A DNA stretch of 64,000 nucleotides, from positions 8,738,001-8,802,000 of the forward strand of contig NC_087249.1 in the NCBI RefSeq assembly GCF_037042905.1. The letters are read 5' to 3'. This document shows positions 1 to 11,555 of the stretch, piece after piece. Position 1 is the first letter of the stretch. Every line of letters begins with the position of its first letter. The DNA comes from Lytechinus pictus. Taxonomy: Eukaryota > Echinodermata > Echinoidea > Temnopleuroida > Toxopneustidae. Under the pieces are notes generated by a model. That model did not search any database. It was not told the origin of the DNA and saw only the letters and a program-made list of their open reading frames with translations. The translations under genes were made by a program, and so were the position numbers.

Positions 1-2729
1 TTTTAGCAAAAAGATTAAAAGGTATACTAAATGAGATAATTCACAATGATCAAGTTGGCTATGTAAAAGATAGAAACATTGGGGATGGTGTAAGATTAAT
101 AGATGATATGTTATATCAATCTAATTTCAAAAATATTGGATATTTAATCACTGTTGATTTTGAAAAGGCCTTTGATTCTGTTTCACATGATTTTCTTTTT
201 AAGATCCTTAAACTATTTGGATTTGGGCACTCATTCTGTTCGTGGGTCCGTATTTTATACTCGGATATTACTAGTAGTGTTATGAATGGGGGGTTTTCTT
301 CCGGTTATTTTAATATAAAGCGAGGGGTAAGACAGGGGGATCCCCTCTCCCCATATTTGTTTCTGCTCTGTATTGAAATACTTGCTCTGGCAATAAGGAA
401 AGACAGACAGGTTGAAGGAATTCAATTTCAGAACCGTGAAATAAAGCAAATTTTGTATGCTGATGATATATCATTGTTTGTTAAAAATACACACTCTTTA
501 GATCGTCTTCAATACCTTTTTGAAGAATTCGAGAAAATTAGTGGTCTAAAAATAAACAAAGGAAAAACTAATATTTTGTGGATGGGTCGGGATAATGACA
601 GACCTCAGACACAGTTGTTTGGGAATTTTGTTCAGCATATTAAAATTTTAGGTGTTTACTTTTCTCTTAATGTTATAATAAAAGAAGACATGAATTACAA
701 AGAAATACTTAGTAAAATAAAAAGACTGTTGGGATGGTGGAAACAAAGGGATCTCACACTTATGGGGAAAATTCACTTGTTAAAAACATATGCATTGTCA
801 AGGCTAAACTTTGTTTCGTCACTAATAGTGGTTCCTCAGTGGTTGTATGCTGAGGTTGAAAAGATCACATTTGAATTTTTATGGTCCGGAAAAGATCGGA
901 TAAAGAGAATTATAATGTACCAGGATTACTCACAAGGGGGTTTAAAAATGATGAATTTTAAGTTGTTTGTAAAGTCTCAACGTTTAATGTGGCTTAAGCG
1001 ATTAATTTACGGAGAACGAGATGCAGGATGGAAATTGTATTTTGATTTTTGTTTTCGATCAGTTGGGGGGAGATTTCTGTTTCTATGTGACTTTGACACT
1101 TCAAAATTAAATATAAAAATGCCCCCATTTTATTCAGAAATGATGAAGGCTTGGCAAGACTTAAGGAGATTTCGTTATTCTGAAGAGGAGGTTAACCCTA
1201 TTATATTCAATAATCAACATATTTGTATAAAAGGTATAACAATTTTTGACAATGATCTTTTTAATAAAGGAATATTTAGCGTTGATCAAATCTTTGATAA
1301 TGGCCACTTGAAGCCTGTGACTTTTTTTCAAAATCTCGGTATTACCGCAAATCAACTTCTCCAAATAATAGATATTGTGCACGTTATACCAGCAAGCTGG
1401 AAAAATTTTAATAGTTTAATAAAGTTTAAAAAAATTGATTTGGTAGACTTTGGGATAAGTATGAATATTGGAAAACAGGAAACAGCTTTTGAAGTAATTA
1501 AATCAAAAACAATTTATAACTTGTTTATAACTAAGCTACAAGAGCTATACAAGTTAACACTTAAGGATGGTCACAGTGATTTTGATTTTACTGATGTAGA
1601 AATTTGTAAATTATTTGAATATATCAGGAGTACAACTCTTATAAGAAAACAAAGGGAATTTCAGTTTAGGCTTTTACATGGAGCAATATATACAAAAGAG
1701 CATTTGATGAGATTTGGTTTCGTGGGAGATAATTATTGTTCGTTTGGTTGTACAAAAACTGAATCGTACTTTCATATACTCATGGATTGCATAAAAGTTA
1801 AACCTCTTTGGCAATTTTGTATTGATCATTTTTGTTTAGCTGAATTAAGAACTTTGAATTGGAGGGAAATATTCTTAGGATTACCTGGAAATTCTTGTAG
1901 AATTAAATGTGTCAATTCTGTTATTCTTTTTATTAAATATGCAATTTTTAATTCCAGAGCTGAAGGCCGGGTACCGTCATTTATTAAAATACACAAATAT
2001 ATAACGGGTTGTATAGAAGAAGAAAGACGCCTGGCAACGAAGTCAGGCAAGTTAAGTTTACATTTGCAGAAATGGGATGAACTGAAGGTGAAAAGGGATT
2101 TGAATGTGAACAGGTGGGATGTGTCTAGTGTGGTGCGAGTGTGAATCCTGGTGTGTATGTTGATGTTTTTTTTTTCTTTTTACTAGTTCTTTTCAATTTC
2201 CCATTCTCTTGTATCAATATGATTTGCAGGGTTTTTTTTTCTTTCTGTATCCTATTGCGCCAAAATGTTAAACGTTCATTATGCAGATTTGTATATATTA
2301 TGTTTGTTTACGTATGCGTGGTATGTGCATGTGTGTATGGGTGTTAAGGTGCGTGTGTATGTGTGTATAATTATGTAAAGTTATGTTGAAGCTTGATTTA
2401 AAATGGGATGCAATGATAATACATTTAGGTTGATTTCTGTTTTCCTGCAAATCATTTATATAGCCATTTAACATTAATTATTATTGAAATACATAGAGGG
2501 TTGGGGACTCAGTTGAGTTATTTTTTTTTTCAGATATAAAAGTATAATTTTAAGGAGTTTCATTCCGTCCTTATTTGCTTCAGTTCTTGGTAAATATATA
2601 TGTACTTTTTTGCATATCCTTGTTGATATGAAATGAAGATTTGTATTTTGTTTTGTATTCATCTGCAGTTTATGTAATTCATTTGAATGAAATCCTTAAT
2701 AAAAACATATTGAAAAAAAAAAAAAAAAA
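1..2729 (+). mobile_element. 3' half of an L1/Tx1-like LINE with 3' UTR and poly(A)
   Basis: The element covers the polymerase frame, a T-rich 3' UTR of about 570 bp (2145-2711), an AATAAA-like signal near 2698 and a run of A at 2713-2729. An oligo(A) end just after a polyadenylation-like signal is the expected 3' end of an L1-type retrotransposon. The 5' target-site duplication is not visible because the 5' end lies outside the window. Confidence 0.85.
3..2144 (+). CDS. LINE ORF2 C-terminal part: reverse transcriptase, L1/Tx1-like (5' cut by window edge)
   Basis: Non-LTR retrotransposon polymerase that would copy the element's RNA at a nicked genomic target. The frame is open from the first bases of the window, so the 108 ATG is internal and the real start lies upstream; 713 codons are visible. 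Reverse transcriptase motifs run in order: VDFEKAFDSVSHDF (motif A aspartate), GVRQGDPLSPYLF (motif B), QILYADDISLF (YADD catalytic pair) and GLKINKGKT. Near the C-terminus a CSFGC...H...C arrangement (HILMDC) resembles the zf-RVT region found after the polymerase in L1/Tx1-type elements. The frame is uninterrupted to TGA at 2142-2144, unlike the other LINE copies here, which suggests a young insertion. The endonuclease part is outside the window. Clade assignment within L1/Tx1 is tentative. Confidence 0.9.
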   Translation, partial: LAKRLKGILNEIIHNDQVGYVKDRNIGDGVRLIDDMLYQSNFKNIGYLITVDFEKAFDSVSHDFLFKILKLFGFGHSFCSWVRILYSDITSSVMNGGFSSGYFNIKRGVRQGDPLSPYLFLLCIEILALAIRKDRQVEGIQFQNREIKQILYADDISLFVKNTHSLDRLQYLFEEFEKISGLKINKGKTNILWMGRDNDRPQTQLFGNFVQHIKILGVYFSLNVIIKEDMNYKEILSKIKRLLGWWKQRDLTLMGKIHLLKTYALSRLNFVSSLIVVPQWLYAEVEKITFEFLWSGKDRIKRIIMYQDYSQGGLKMMNFKLFVKSQRLMWLKRLIYGERDAGWKLYFDFCFRSVGGRFLFLCDFDTSKLNIKMPPFYSEMMKAWQDLRRFRYSEEEVNPIIFNNQHICIKGITIFDNDLFNKGIFSVDQIFDNGHLKPVTFFQNLGITANQLLQIIDIVHVIPASWKNFNSLIKFKKIDLVDFGISMNIGKQETAFEVIKSKTIYNLFITKLQELYKLTLKDGHSDFDFTDVEICKLFEYIRSTTLIRKQREFQFRLLHGAIYTKEHLMRFGFVGDNYCSFGCTKTESYFHILMDCIKVKPLWQFCIDHFCLAELRTLNWREIFLGLPGNSCRIKCVNSVILFIKYAIFNSRAEGRVPSFIKIHKYITGCIEEERRLATKSGKLSLHLQKWDELKVKRDLNVNRWDVSSVVRV

Positions 2730-2739
2730 GTGGGTGGGG

Positions 2740-2744
2740 TGGAT

Positions 2745-2778
<34 letters not shown>

Positions 2779-2872
2779 GTGTGTGCGTTTGTGTGTGAAA
2801 TGGTGGATAGGTATCTTTCTGGATATGGAGGTGTGTGAGGGTGTGTGTGTGGGTGTCTGTGTGTGGAAGGAT
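2740..2872. repeat. (GT)n microsatellite and GT-rich tract
   Basis: Perfect GT repeats around 2745-2775, then interrupted GT/GGTG-rich sequence to about 2872, directly after the LINE poly(A). Open frames across it on both strands (Cys/Val, His/Thr runs) are artefacts of the dinucleotide. Confidence 0.9.
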
Positions 2873-4799
2873 GGGTAGGTGTCCTGCCTGCACAATAAGT
2901 TCCATTCTTTACCCAGTAGTTTAGTGCTTATGAGTTTTACGACCTTTTCTGAGATCGTCTCGTAGTCAGACATGCATGCAAAGATCTACATGAAAATTGT
3001 AAAAAATATACGAGGAAAATAATTCAGGACATATCAATCAATCCGTCAATGATTAAATGTTCATACTTCAGACAAGATAACTTGAATTGATGGGACATTT
3101 TTTTTTATTCTGATTCACTCTGTATGGAGCAATAAGTTAAAACAACCTTCCTGATAATACAAGAATCGAAAACCGATCAGCGTTTTTCAAATCAATCCTA
3201 AAAATAACCTAAATGCACGCAAAATAAGGGATAAATGACGTTAATTCTTACGTAATAATAACCATTTCACAGCTCATGCTATTTTTAATGTATTACCTTT
3301 TTAACCCTGATACTCCCGGGGAGGAGCAGAATGGCCCCCTTTGAGATTTTTCGCAAGAAATCCACCGCGCTGAATTTCCGCTCACTGACTTATTACTTTC
3401 AAGTCCAAGTCTCCCACAACTTTGGGGACCAAGTTTGCGACGCTCGTGTACACAGTTACGAAAAACGCAACATTATGTAAGTGCACGTCAGACCCCAAAT
3501 TGCCCCAAAAACATGATTTCTTGTACAAACTCAATACTAAATGTGTTTTTAAAAAACACAGGCATTTACATTGATGCTATTTATGGCCGATATAATGTCG
3601 TCGACAAATTTTGTATAAAAAAAAAAGAAAGAAAAAGAACAAAAAATAAATATCAAATAAATGAATATATATATAAAAAAAGAAAGATTAAAAAAATTAA
3701 ATACTTAAGAAATCGAATTTTTCTTCCACTTACAATTGTTAGGAATGCTATAATTTATCAAGAATATCAACACCTAGAAGTAGCATTTAGGAGCTTTATT
3801 TAGTGAATTAGAGAAAAGGGTAAGTACATGAATAGATTAGCATTATGATGTCAATCAATTCATTCATATTTACAATTTTAGATGACGAATTATTAAATTT
3901 GAATCATAACAGTACTGTAATTCTCAACTCCTAATAGTCAATCAGTTGCATTTAATATCCTTTGGAGTAGTTATGTTCCTGACCAACAGAATTTGATCAC
4001 ACATACATGTATATATATTTAGTGTGTTTTTCTCCAGCAAAATGAAGTGAAAACAGTCTGCTGAAAATGAGATGTCCTGTGTTTTTCTCCATTACGCTTG
4101 TCAAATTGTCCCAATTTTGAAAAAAATTCTCAGAACTGAACCCACATATAATCCATCTAATTTCTCATTTTGCCTATCGATTAGACCGTTTTCCGTGTTT
4201 TAAAAGTGACACTGTGATGTTCTAAAGTTCCACAACGATTAAGTCACTGCATATCCTTTTAATAACATTTTTTTATCATTGGACTTCATTAACGGATTGC
4301 ATGTGCATCTGCATAATATATCTTTTCCAATGCAGTACTGCACCTGTCCTATCAAGGATTGCCGCTTCATCCAACTTAGAGGCATCCAGCTTCCCCCAGC
4401 TTGATATACAACTTTACCTTCGGGTGTTGAATGATCAATGTCAGTTATCATCGATTTGGTGTTCCATTGGATGGCTTGATTTATAGGGCGGCCTCATATT
4501 ATAAAAGTCATCTCTAATTGTTGAAATCAAACCAATTTAGTGCAAGTATTCTGCGGAGGCAGTTCGTATCAAAGTCATCGTGTTTGTGTTCTTGAGATAT
4601 GTCCGATTCTCATGTCACAGATCCATATAGAAAACCTAAACTTTTGTCTTGAGAGAGAATCTGCTGTCTAACCAGGTCTTGTTTCAGGTGTTAAAATGCT
4701 CGTAGTGCACCTTTTCAATACCGCAATGATTTGTGTAATGTCTTCTAGGTCATTTATCGAACTTCTAATATTCACACATCTTCATATCTTCATAAGATA
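2873..4799. other. Intergenic, no gene recognised
   Basis: AT-rich sequence with an A-rich patch at 3617-3700. A minus-strand open stretch at 4239-4451 shows a weak TPEGK-like string that could be a decayed RTE C-terminal tail, but it is not aligned well enough to call. Nothing else is supported. Confidence 0.5.
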
Positions 4800-6250
4800 A
4801 ACTATTTCAAATTGATAGCGAAGATATCTTTCAGAGGATGGTGGGTTCCTGGCATGTTTGGCGTTCCTGTATATATTCATTTGTGATTTTATTTGGCCAG
4901 AAAATTTGAAGGATCTTTCTCAGGCTTTGCTTTGATACAGTCTCAGCTTTGTTCTTGTGCTTTATACTACTGTGATCTCCAAATCTTGTTCAACGTTATA
5001 AATGATATATATGCTTTATTCAGACGGTTTCTGGTGTCATTTTCTGCCCCACCATCACTTGTGACAACGCTACCAATGTACTTGAACTCCTCTGCTGTAG
5101 AAACATCTTTCCCATTCACTTGTATTGGTAACGGATTTGTGTTATTCAATGTCATTATCTCTGTTTTGTTTTTGTTGATTTTAAGACCAACTTGTTGGGC
5201 ATATTTACTCAGCCGTGTCGTCTTTGTTTCCATATGCTGGTGTGTATGTGAAAATAAGGCAAGATCATCGGCAAAGTCGAGGTCTTCCAGTATGGAAAAT
5301 ATGGACCATCTGATACCTCTCGGGTGATCTTCGGTAGTTCTTCTCATTACCCAGTCAATTGTGATTATGAAGAGGATTGCAGACATGACACATCCCTGTC
5401 TAACTCCTGATTTTACTTCAAATTTTATGTCACTATTTCCCACGTTGCATGTAAAGTTAGAGTAAAAGCTCTTAATAACTTGGACAATGTCCTTTGGTAT
5501 CCCATACAGCCTTCTCAAAATCGACAAAGTTGATATACATTTGTCTCTGCCATTTTGTGCACTGTTCTATGATGTTACGCAGTGCAAATATTTGATCTAT
5601 GCATCCTCTTCCTCTGCGGAACCCTGCTTGCTCATATCTGAGATGCTGGTCTACTGCACTTGTTATACGGTTCACAATTATTTTCGAAAAAATCTTACTA
5701 GGAATCGATAAGAGGGTGATCCACGCCAGTTATTGCAGTATCTCTGGTTTCCTTTCTTGGGAATTTTGACAATAATACCTTCTGACCAGTCATCTGGAAT
5801 TTGTTTTTTACTCCACACTGCTTTAAATAGTGGTTCGAAAAATTCTGCGGTAGCCTCTGGGTGTGCTTTGAAAAATTATGCGTTTAAGTTGTCATGTCCA
5901 GATTTACCATTTCTCAAAGATTTAATGGCAGATACTATTTCCCATTTAGTTGGAGGGTCAATGTTTATGTTGAGATCCTCTTCTGCCTCTTGGATGTCTG
6001 CATCGGTTAATGGTGGTGGTCTATTCAGTACTTAACTGAAATGCTCTGCCCATCTAGCATCTCTTTCTGCTTATGTTTTAAAAATATTTCCTTGTATACT
6101 AAGAACTGGTGCATCTGCTTCATCTGCGAGACTATCCAAGTACTTCCTTCTGTCAGTTCTTGTTTTTTCTTAACTTGCTTGTTAGCTTCCTGATACTGTC
6201 GGCTGTATCTCTGTTTTAGCCTTTCATAAAACACTTTATAAAACATAATT
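4800..6250 (-). pseudogene. Broken RTE-type LINE polymerase
   Basis: Reading the minus strand from 6250 down, fragments of one non-LTR polymerase appear in collinear order but different frames. These are the linker before the polymerase (NKQVKKKQELT, 6025-6246); LNRPPPLTDADIQEAEEDL and a KIPKKGNQRYCNNWRG fingers motif (about 5700-6030); EQAGFRRGRGCIDQIFALR and NFVDFEKAVWD (5475-5675); then GVRQGCVMSAILFIITIDW, LEDLDFADDLALFSHT (FADD catalytic pair) and GLKINKNKTEIM (4967-5527). A frame-shifted KILQIFWPNKITN block follows at about 4850-4930. Stops and frameshifts separate the pieces, so the copy is dead. The motif style matches RTE elements of cnidarians and flatworms as I remember them. Both ends are unclear. 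Confidence 0.88.
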
Positions 6251-6359
6251 TACTCAGGGCCTATGCCTTCGTTGTTTCTGGTGCTCGCATTGTCTGTTTA
6301 ACGAGATTTATAATCCTGTTGTACTAAAACCTGCCGTTTTCAAGTCAATATACACCAAA

Positions 6360-7430
6360 TATATTTCCTCGCACTTCGAGTTATTATTGTTTTATGTCGT
6401 GCCATATGCTTCTTTTTCATGACTACTTAAAGTGATTGCCCCATTTTAAGGTCTTAATATAAAACATTTCCTGTCCATGTTTACGTTCGCATTAGTGGAT
6501 TGGTGAGATATGTCTGCTCTTCATGAATTCCTAAAATCAGCCCTTAAAATGTCCCCTTTTCTGATCTGAATATCAAAAGTTTTCAGTTCGCTTGGCACTC
6601 GCATTAGATGACTATGGTGAGATATGTATACTCTTAATGGATTCCTTTAAAAATAGTCCTTAAAATATCCCTGTTTGGTTCAAAATATACAAAAGTTTGA
6701 GCTCGCACTTTGCACTCGCATCATTTGGTCATTGAAATACGTATGGTCTTCGTAAATTCCTACAAACAAGCCTTAAAATGCCCCTCTTCAGGGGGGCGTT
6801 TCATGAAAGGACTTGTCGGACGTTTTATCCGACAAGTCCCATTTTATCCGACAGTTACCATAGTAACAGTACCTCTCAGCCAATCAACATCAGAGAAAGA
6901 TGTCAGATCTGACAACTTGTCGGATGAAAATGTTGATGAAACACTCCCCAGGTCTGAATTTCCTAAATTTTCGCGCTCGCAATATTTATAGTGAGATGCG
7001 TATGTTAATCATTATTACAATGACAACAAGTGCTTCATGTGTTTAGATGTAATTCAAACAAAATCAGCAAGCGCTTGGCACTCGCTTTAGATGACTGTGG
7101 TGAGATATGTATACTCTTAATGGATTCCTAAAATATAGTCCTTAAAATTTCCCTGTTTGGGGTCAATATATTATACAAAATTTTCAGCTCGCGCTTCGTG
7201 CTCGTATTATTTATTTAGCGAGACAGGTACGTATCATGATTTGCTTACAATGTCCCTTTATAGGTCTGAATATTTAAAAAAAATCAGCTCGCGCTTCGCG
7301 CTCGTATTATTTGATCAGTGAGATACATATCCGGTTAATGGCACTGTCCTTAAAATGTCTCTATTAGGTCAGTATACCTGGCAACTGAGCGCACTTTGCA
7401 CGCTCACTAATCAACTCAAAATTGTTGCTG
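6360..7430. repeat. Degenerate interspersed CGCGCTTCGCGCTCG-type repeats
   Basis: Blocks recur every 100-300 bp in which a GC-rich phrase (versions of CTCGCGCTTCGCGCTCG) follows TTTTCAG and precedes ATTA/ATTT and GTGAGATACGTAT-like text: near 6590, 6700, 6970, 7070, 7190 and 7290. The same phrase in the opposite orientation recurs at 17160-19700 and once more near 21335. These look like decayed copies of a longer tandem or dispersed unit; no coding is seen. Confidence 0.7.
6791..6949. mobile_element. MITE with TTTCATGAAA / GACTTGTCGGA termini
   Basis: About 159 bp bounded by GGGGGGCGTTTCATGAAAG on the left and an inverted partner ending GATGAAACACTCCCC on the right, with internal inverted ACTTGTCGGA blocks. 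No coding capacity. A decayed relative (GTTGTCGGATCTGAAAAC) lies at 15185-15257. Confidence 0.75.
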
Positions 7431-7589
7431 GTGCACCCCCAATACCGTGACCCACGGTACGCCACTGCCTACAAAAGACCTTTTTGACGCCTGAATATAT
7501 GCATTCAGAATCCCCCCCCCCCCGCCGCCGCTTCCCCATTTTATATTGCTATACCGAGTGATCTGTTGGCCTTCTTGCGTTTGTGATAT

Positions 7590-8515
7590 CTAGTGTTATT
7601 TTCAGGGAGTATATTAGAAAAGAGTATTAACAACATATTTTATAAGTTCCTAAATACTTTTCATTTTCTAAATTCAAACCAATATGGATTCAGCAAAGGG
7701 CATTCAACGGTCCAGGCTTTAATACAAATATTAGCTCCATTAATATACGATAAAAATATTACAAATCAATGGCAAATAAAGAACTTAAGCATATACGGAT
7801 AGCCTTAATTCGACATTCGACCACCAAAGTTTGCTTTTAAAAAATTGAAAACTTTATCCAAGAATCGCACTATCATGGTTCGACAGATATTTGTCAGAAA
7901 GAAAACAATTATGTAATTCCCAATGTTTCTTCTAACTTCCATGCAATAAAATGCAGAGTTCCAGAATGATTGAGCTTAGGCCCCTAGTTTTTCCTCATAT
8001 CATTTATAAATTGACTACTTTAACGCCTTTGTTATCATTTGTATTATCTGCAGATGACACAAACATTGCCAAAACTATCTTTGTGGTTTACGTGTTTCAC
8101 TTACTGCAGATAAAACAAGATAGTTTTTTTTTAAACACCCAAGTTCACATATTGCTGAATTCCCTCACCATAGACAACATTCCTCTCAAAATAAAAAAAA
8201 TAGGTGTCACAATAAAAATGTTAAAGAAAACTTTTATTCGAACAAATAAACTTTGAATAAGTAACGTCGGTCATTGTCATTTTTTTCAAGCAATCTGCTT
8301 ATGATGACAATCCTTCTCCTGCAAATTGTGAATATCATATAATGATTTGGTAGTTAATCATTTTTGTCTGGTATTATTATTTTTTTTCAATTACACTTTA
8401 TTTATGATTCATGCCAAAAATGCTAACATATTATGTTTATTATGTTATGGAAAATGTATTATACGAATGTTCCATGGATGCAGAAGAAAACAATAAATCA
8501 AATCAAATCAAATTG
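7590..8515 (+). pseudogene. Decayed LINE (jockey/CR1-like) with (ATCAA)n-type tail
   Basis: Fragments of a reverse transcriptase are readable: FHFLNSNQYGFSKGHSTVQAL near 7660-7740 and, in another frame, TPLLSFVLSADDTNIAKT near 8020-8080, which keeps the ADD catalytic pair. Frameshifts and stops break it. The 3' end carries AAATCAAATCAAATC at about 8497-8514. The last 250 bp match a second copy at 9950-10165. Confidence 0.75.
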
Positions 8516-9949
8516 TACTTCACAAACATAATTACACATACTACACGTGTCACTCTATAACCTGTACAAAAACTGAAATTAATGATGACTTCAGAAAATA
8601 TCTGTATCAATATTTCATTTTTTTTCATGGATGACCAGACATCCCGGATTCATCAGTCCTATATTCCAGCAATCTGTCCCGCGTCCCGTACGCGAAATTT
8701 TTCCCACCGCAGTTCCGGGGGTCTCACGCGCGTAAAACATTCCCCATAGACTTGTGTGTTAAAATGGCACTTAAGAAAAATTCATAAAAAATAAATGTGA
8801 AATTAGAGGGTCAAATGTTTACTACCTTAGGATAGGATATATGTCTGACATTCCATATCTGACCAGAGAAGGGTATCGTAGCCAGCTCATTTTAAAAATA
8901 AATCGCCATTTATGAAGATAACTATGATGGGATCAAATTCATCAACTGAAACAGTAAAATAGCCCCAATTCTTCCGCCAGTCAAAAAATAGTTCCAAATC
9001 ATTGATATATCTTCCCAATTTGGGCAAAGGAAGTTCAGTAGTTACCATTTCTAGAATCAGTGTTAGATTTTGAATCATATTCATACACTTTTGTCAATCA
9101 GCAATATCAAATTTAAAAAATTCGAATGGGTTGGGTCGAACGAATATCTTTAGCCCTCCTGATGTAATTAGGCTCATGGCACCCGGGCGCCAATATAAAT
9201 ATATTCATGACTTGCGTCTCTGGACTAGAGTACGCATGCGCGTGGACTATGGGGGGGGGGCTCGAGTCGAGGGTAGAGGTTGGGCATACTGATCCGTATA
9301 CAGATCGGTGTAGGAAGGATTGGTCGGGGATTGGTATGGACTTTTCAAAACCCACAAATTTGTTGTGTAGAAATATTAAATGAGCCTAAAATTTTGAGGG
9401 GGTCAGATATGGGGGATGAATTTTACAAGCATCATTGAAGTTCTGAAAAGATGCGAGTAACTTTTTTTAGTACAAAAAATCTATTGAATTCTTTTTTGAC
9501 GTAATATTCAGAAAATTATCTAATATTTCACTATTCCCTTTCATTTCCTTTCATTTTTTCCTATCTCTTTTCTCTTAATTAGTCATGTTTCAAGGGTGTG
9601 CCCCGAAAACTGGTACAGGTCTTACAATGATGTAAAATAAAACCATAGAGATATACACGCCTCATCGAAATATTTGCAATATATAATGTTTAAAACCTCT
9701 TGGAATACCAGCTGCTGCCGGGCCATGTTCAAAATTACATATTATTTGAAGATGTAATATGAAGTCATGCAGGTCATATAAAATAAACATTGAACAAAAC
9801 AAAACAAAACTCATGACAAAAGTGGATATAAAAAAAAATCCAATCACTGCATTGTACTTTATAAACTTCATATTTAATAATGACCTATTATTAAACTATT
9901 CCCCCCCCCCCCCGTTTGATTTTTAAAACAATATTTTAAAGAAATTCTA
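8516..9949. other. Intergenic, no gene recognised
   Basis: AT-rich sequence with short G- and C-runs (9250-9259, 9901-9914). No host exon, structural RNA or well-bounded repeat could be supported. Confidence 0.5.
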
Positions 9950-10165
9950 ACACAATTATTATAACTGAATGTGCTTATTTTTCTGTGGTGTCATTGTTTT
10001 CAAGCAATATGCTTATTACAATGAACTCTTGCAAATTGTAAATATAATAAATTGGGAGAAGACCATTATTGTTTTGAATTACATATTTCTACACATCTTG
10101 ATCTATGATTCATGCACAAAATAATATGGCGCAAATGCAGAATAAAGCACTAAAATCAAATCAAG
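9950..10165 (+). mobile_element. 3' end of the same LINE family as 7590-8515
   Basis: Shares with 8265-8515 the ordered blocks TCATTGTTTTCAAGCAAT, GCTTATTACAATGA, GCAAATTGTAAATAT and TTATGATTCATGC-like text, and ends in AAAATCAAATCAAG. It is heavily 5' truncated and lacks polymerase sequence, as expected of incomplete target-primed insertion. Confidence 0.7.
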
Positions 10166-11318
10166 TGTTTTAGAAGGTTTGGGATACCGATACAAGAACA
10201 CTAGCTGATAACAGGTCCATATGATTCCCTGGTTGTTCATGGCTGAGAACATTTTCAGGAAGTTCTGATCCAGTCACACTAAATGAAAGACCGCAGACCG
10301 ATCAACGCTATGTTGCCTTATTTCAAATTGTGTATCCCGATCCCTTTTGAACAGGGGTTTGGAGACAGGGTTGTTTGTTTCGTGTGTGACTGTGGCCGGG
10401 GAAAAAAAGAACACACCCAATGTTTCCTTCCGATTGATTAATGGAAAATTCAGGGATTTGGGGCGGGGGATGGAGGGGGGGGGTAAGCTAACCTGGATTT
10501 ATCCGGCCCATTACCCGACCATTTGAAAGCTTGAACAGACATGAGTCCCTTTTTGCATGTTCTGTTATGTTTTCCGATTTATGTTTTATCCTCCTCCTCT
10601 TTTCAAAAAATCGCGCGACGCGTCTTCAGCTTCAGCCACCCCTGTGCAATTCCAATTCCGGGGACTTTCCGAACACGAATATGCCTAATATGCCTATGCC
10701 CTATTTACATGGAGCTATCAACTCTATTTACAAAGTGATTTGCCCATTACCTTAACGTGGTTGATATACATAAAGACACTTCAACTATAATAGGCCAAAC
10801 GAGCGCAATATCGGAAAAATCAACCGGCAACGTTTAAAGTGTTTTGTTTTTTTGTTTTTTTACCAAAGCCAAAAGGTTATTTTTTATAGCAATATAGCCT
10901 GTGCTTTGGACGATGTCGATAGACTATTCTTCCCATCGGCCCCAGATGACCCTGCTTTTTATGATTCTTCGTTCTTCCTTTTTATCCATTTTCCATTACT
11001 GTGCAGTTCATTGGTGTACATATAGGCACGGACCACTACAGTCATTAACTCCGGTGTTGATTCTATTTTGGTGTTATAGTTCAACACCTTATATGTGTGA
11101 TTTTACAGCACACTCGTAAATTTTACACTGTATATTTGGTGTTTGTTCAATCTCGAGAGTGTAATTTCAACATCAGGATGTGGTCCTCTAGTAGTCAGTT
11201 TTAACACCCCACAGTGACTTCATGCACCTTAACTATAGGCACCGTCTTTCAAATCACTATTTTTATGTCAAGCAATCGATCTCCCGTAATTTAGTGATCG
11301 AACTTTTAAGAGGACAAC
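10166..11318. other. 5' flank of the SLC10-like gene
   Basis: Upstream region of the transporter gene. No TATA box or other promoter element could be placed with confidence. At 11040-11215 there are dispersed GGTGTT / AACACC half-repeats that may be a decayed MITE. A non-coding first exon may be hidden here but cannot be seen without transcripts. Confidence 0.45.
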
Positions 11319-11555
11319 ATGGCTTATTTCGAAACATCCACACTGATGCTATCTGATGAGGGATTTTTTTCTAAAGACGTTGTCATGGTAACGGAGACGG
11401 ATAACTGGACGACCACCGGTCAATACCTTCCTCCATCACCACCTTCTTACATCGCAGCCTTGAAAAAAGCAAATAAGTATACTCTGATCACAATCCTTAT
11501 CTTCCTCATGCTAGCCATGGGTTGCGTGGTCAAACCTAGCGATTTTAAAGAAGTG
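11319..11555 (+). CDS. SLC10A: SLC10-like coding exon 1
   Basis: 79 codons: N-terminal extracellular tail and first membrane helix (TLITILIFLMLAMGC), ending KEV before the donor gtaagt. Phase 0. Confidence 0.9.

Noticed and set aside
4239-4451. 70-codon minus-strand frame with TPEGK near the RTE remnant
   Set aside because: Could be the RTE C-terminal tail, but the similarity is too weak and the spacing does not fit well.
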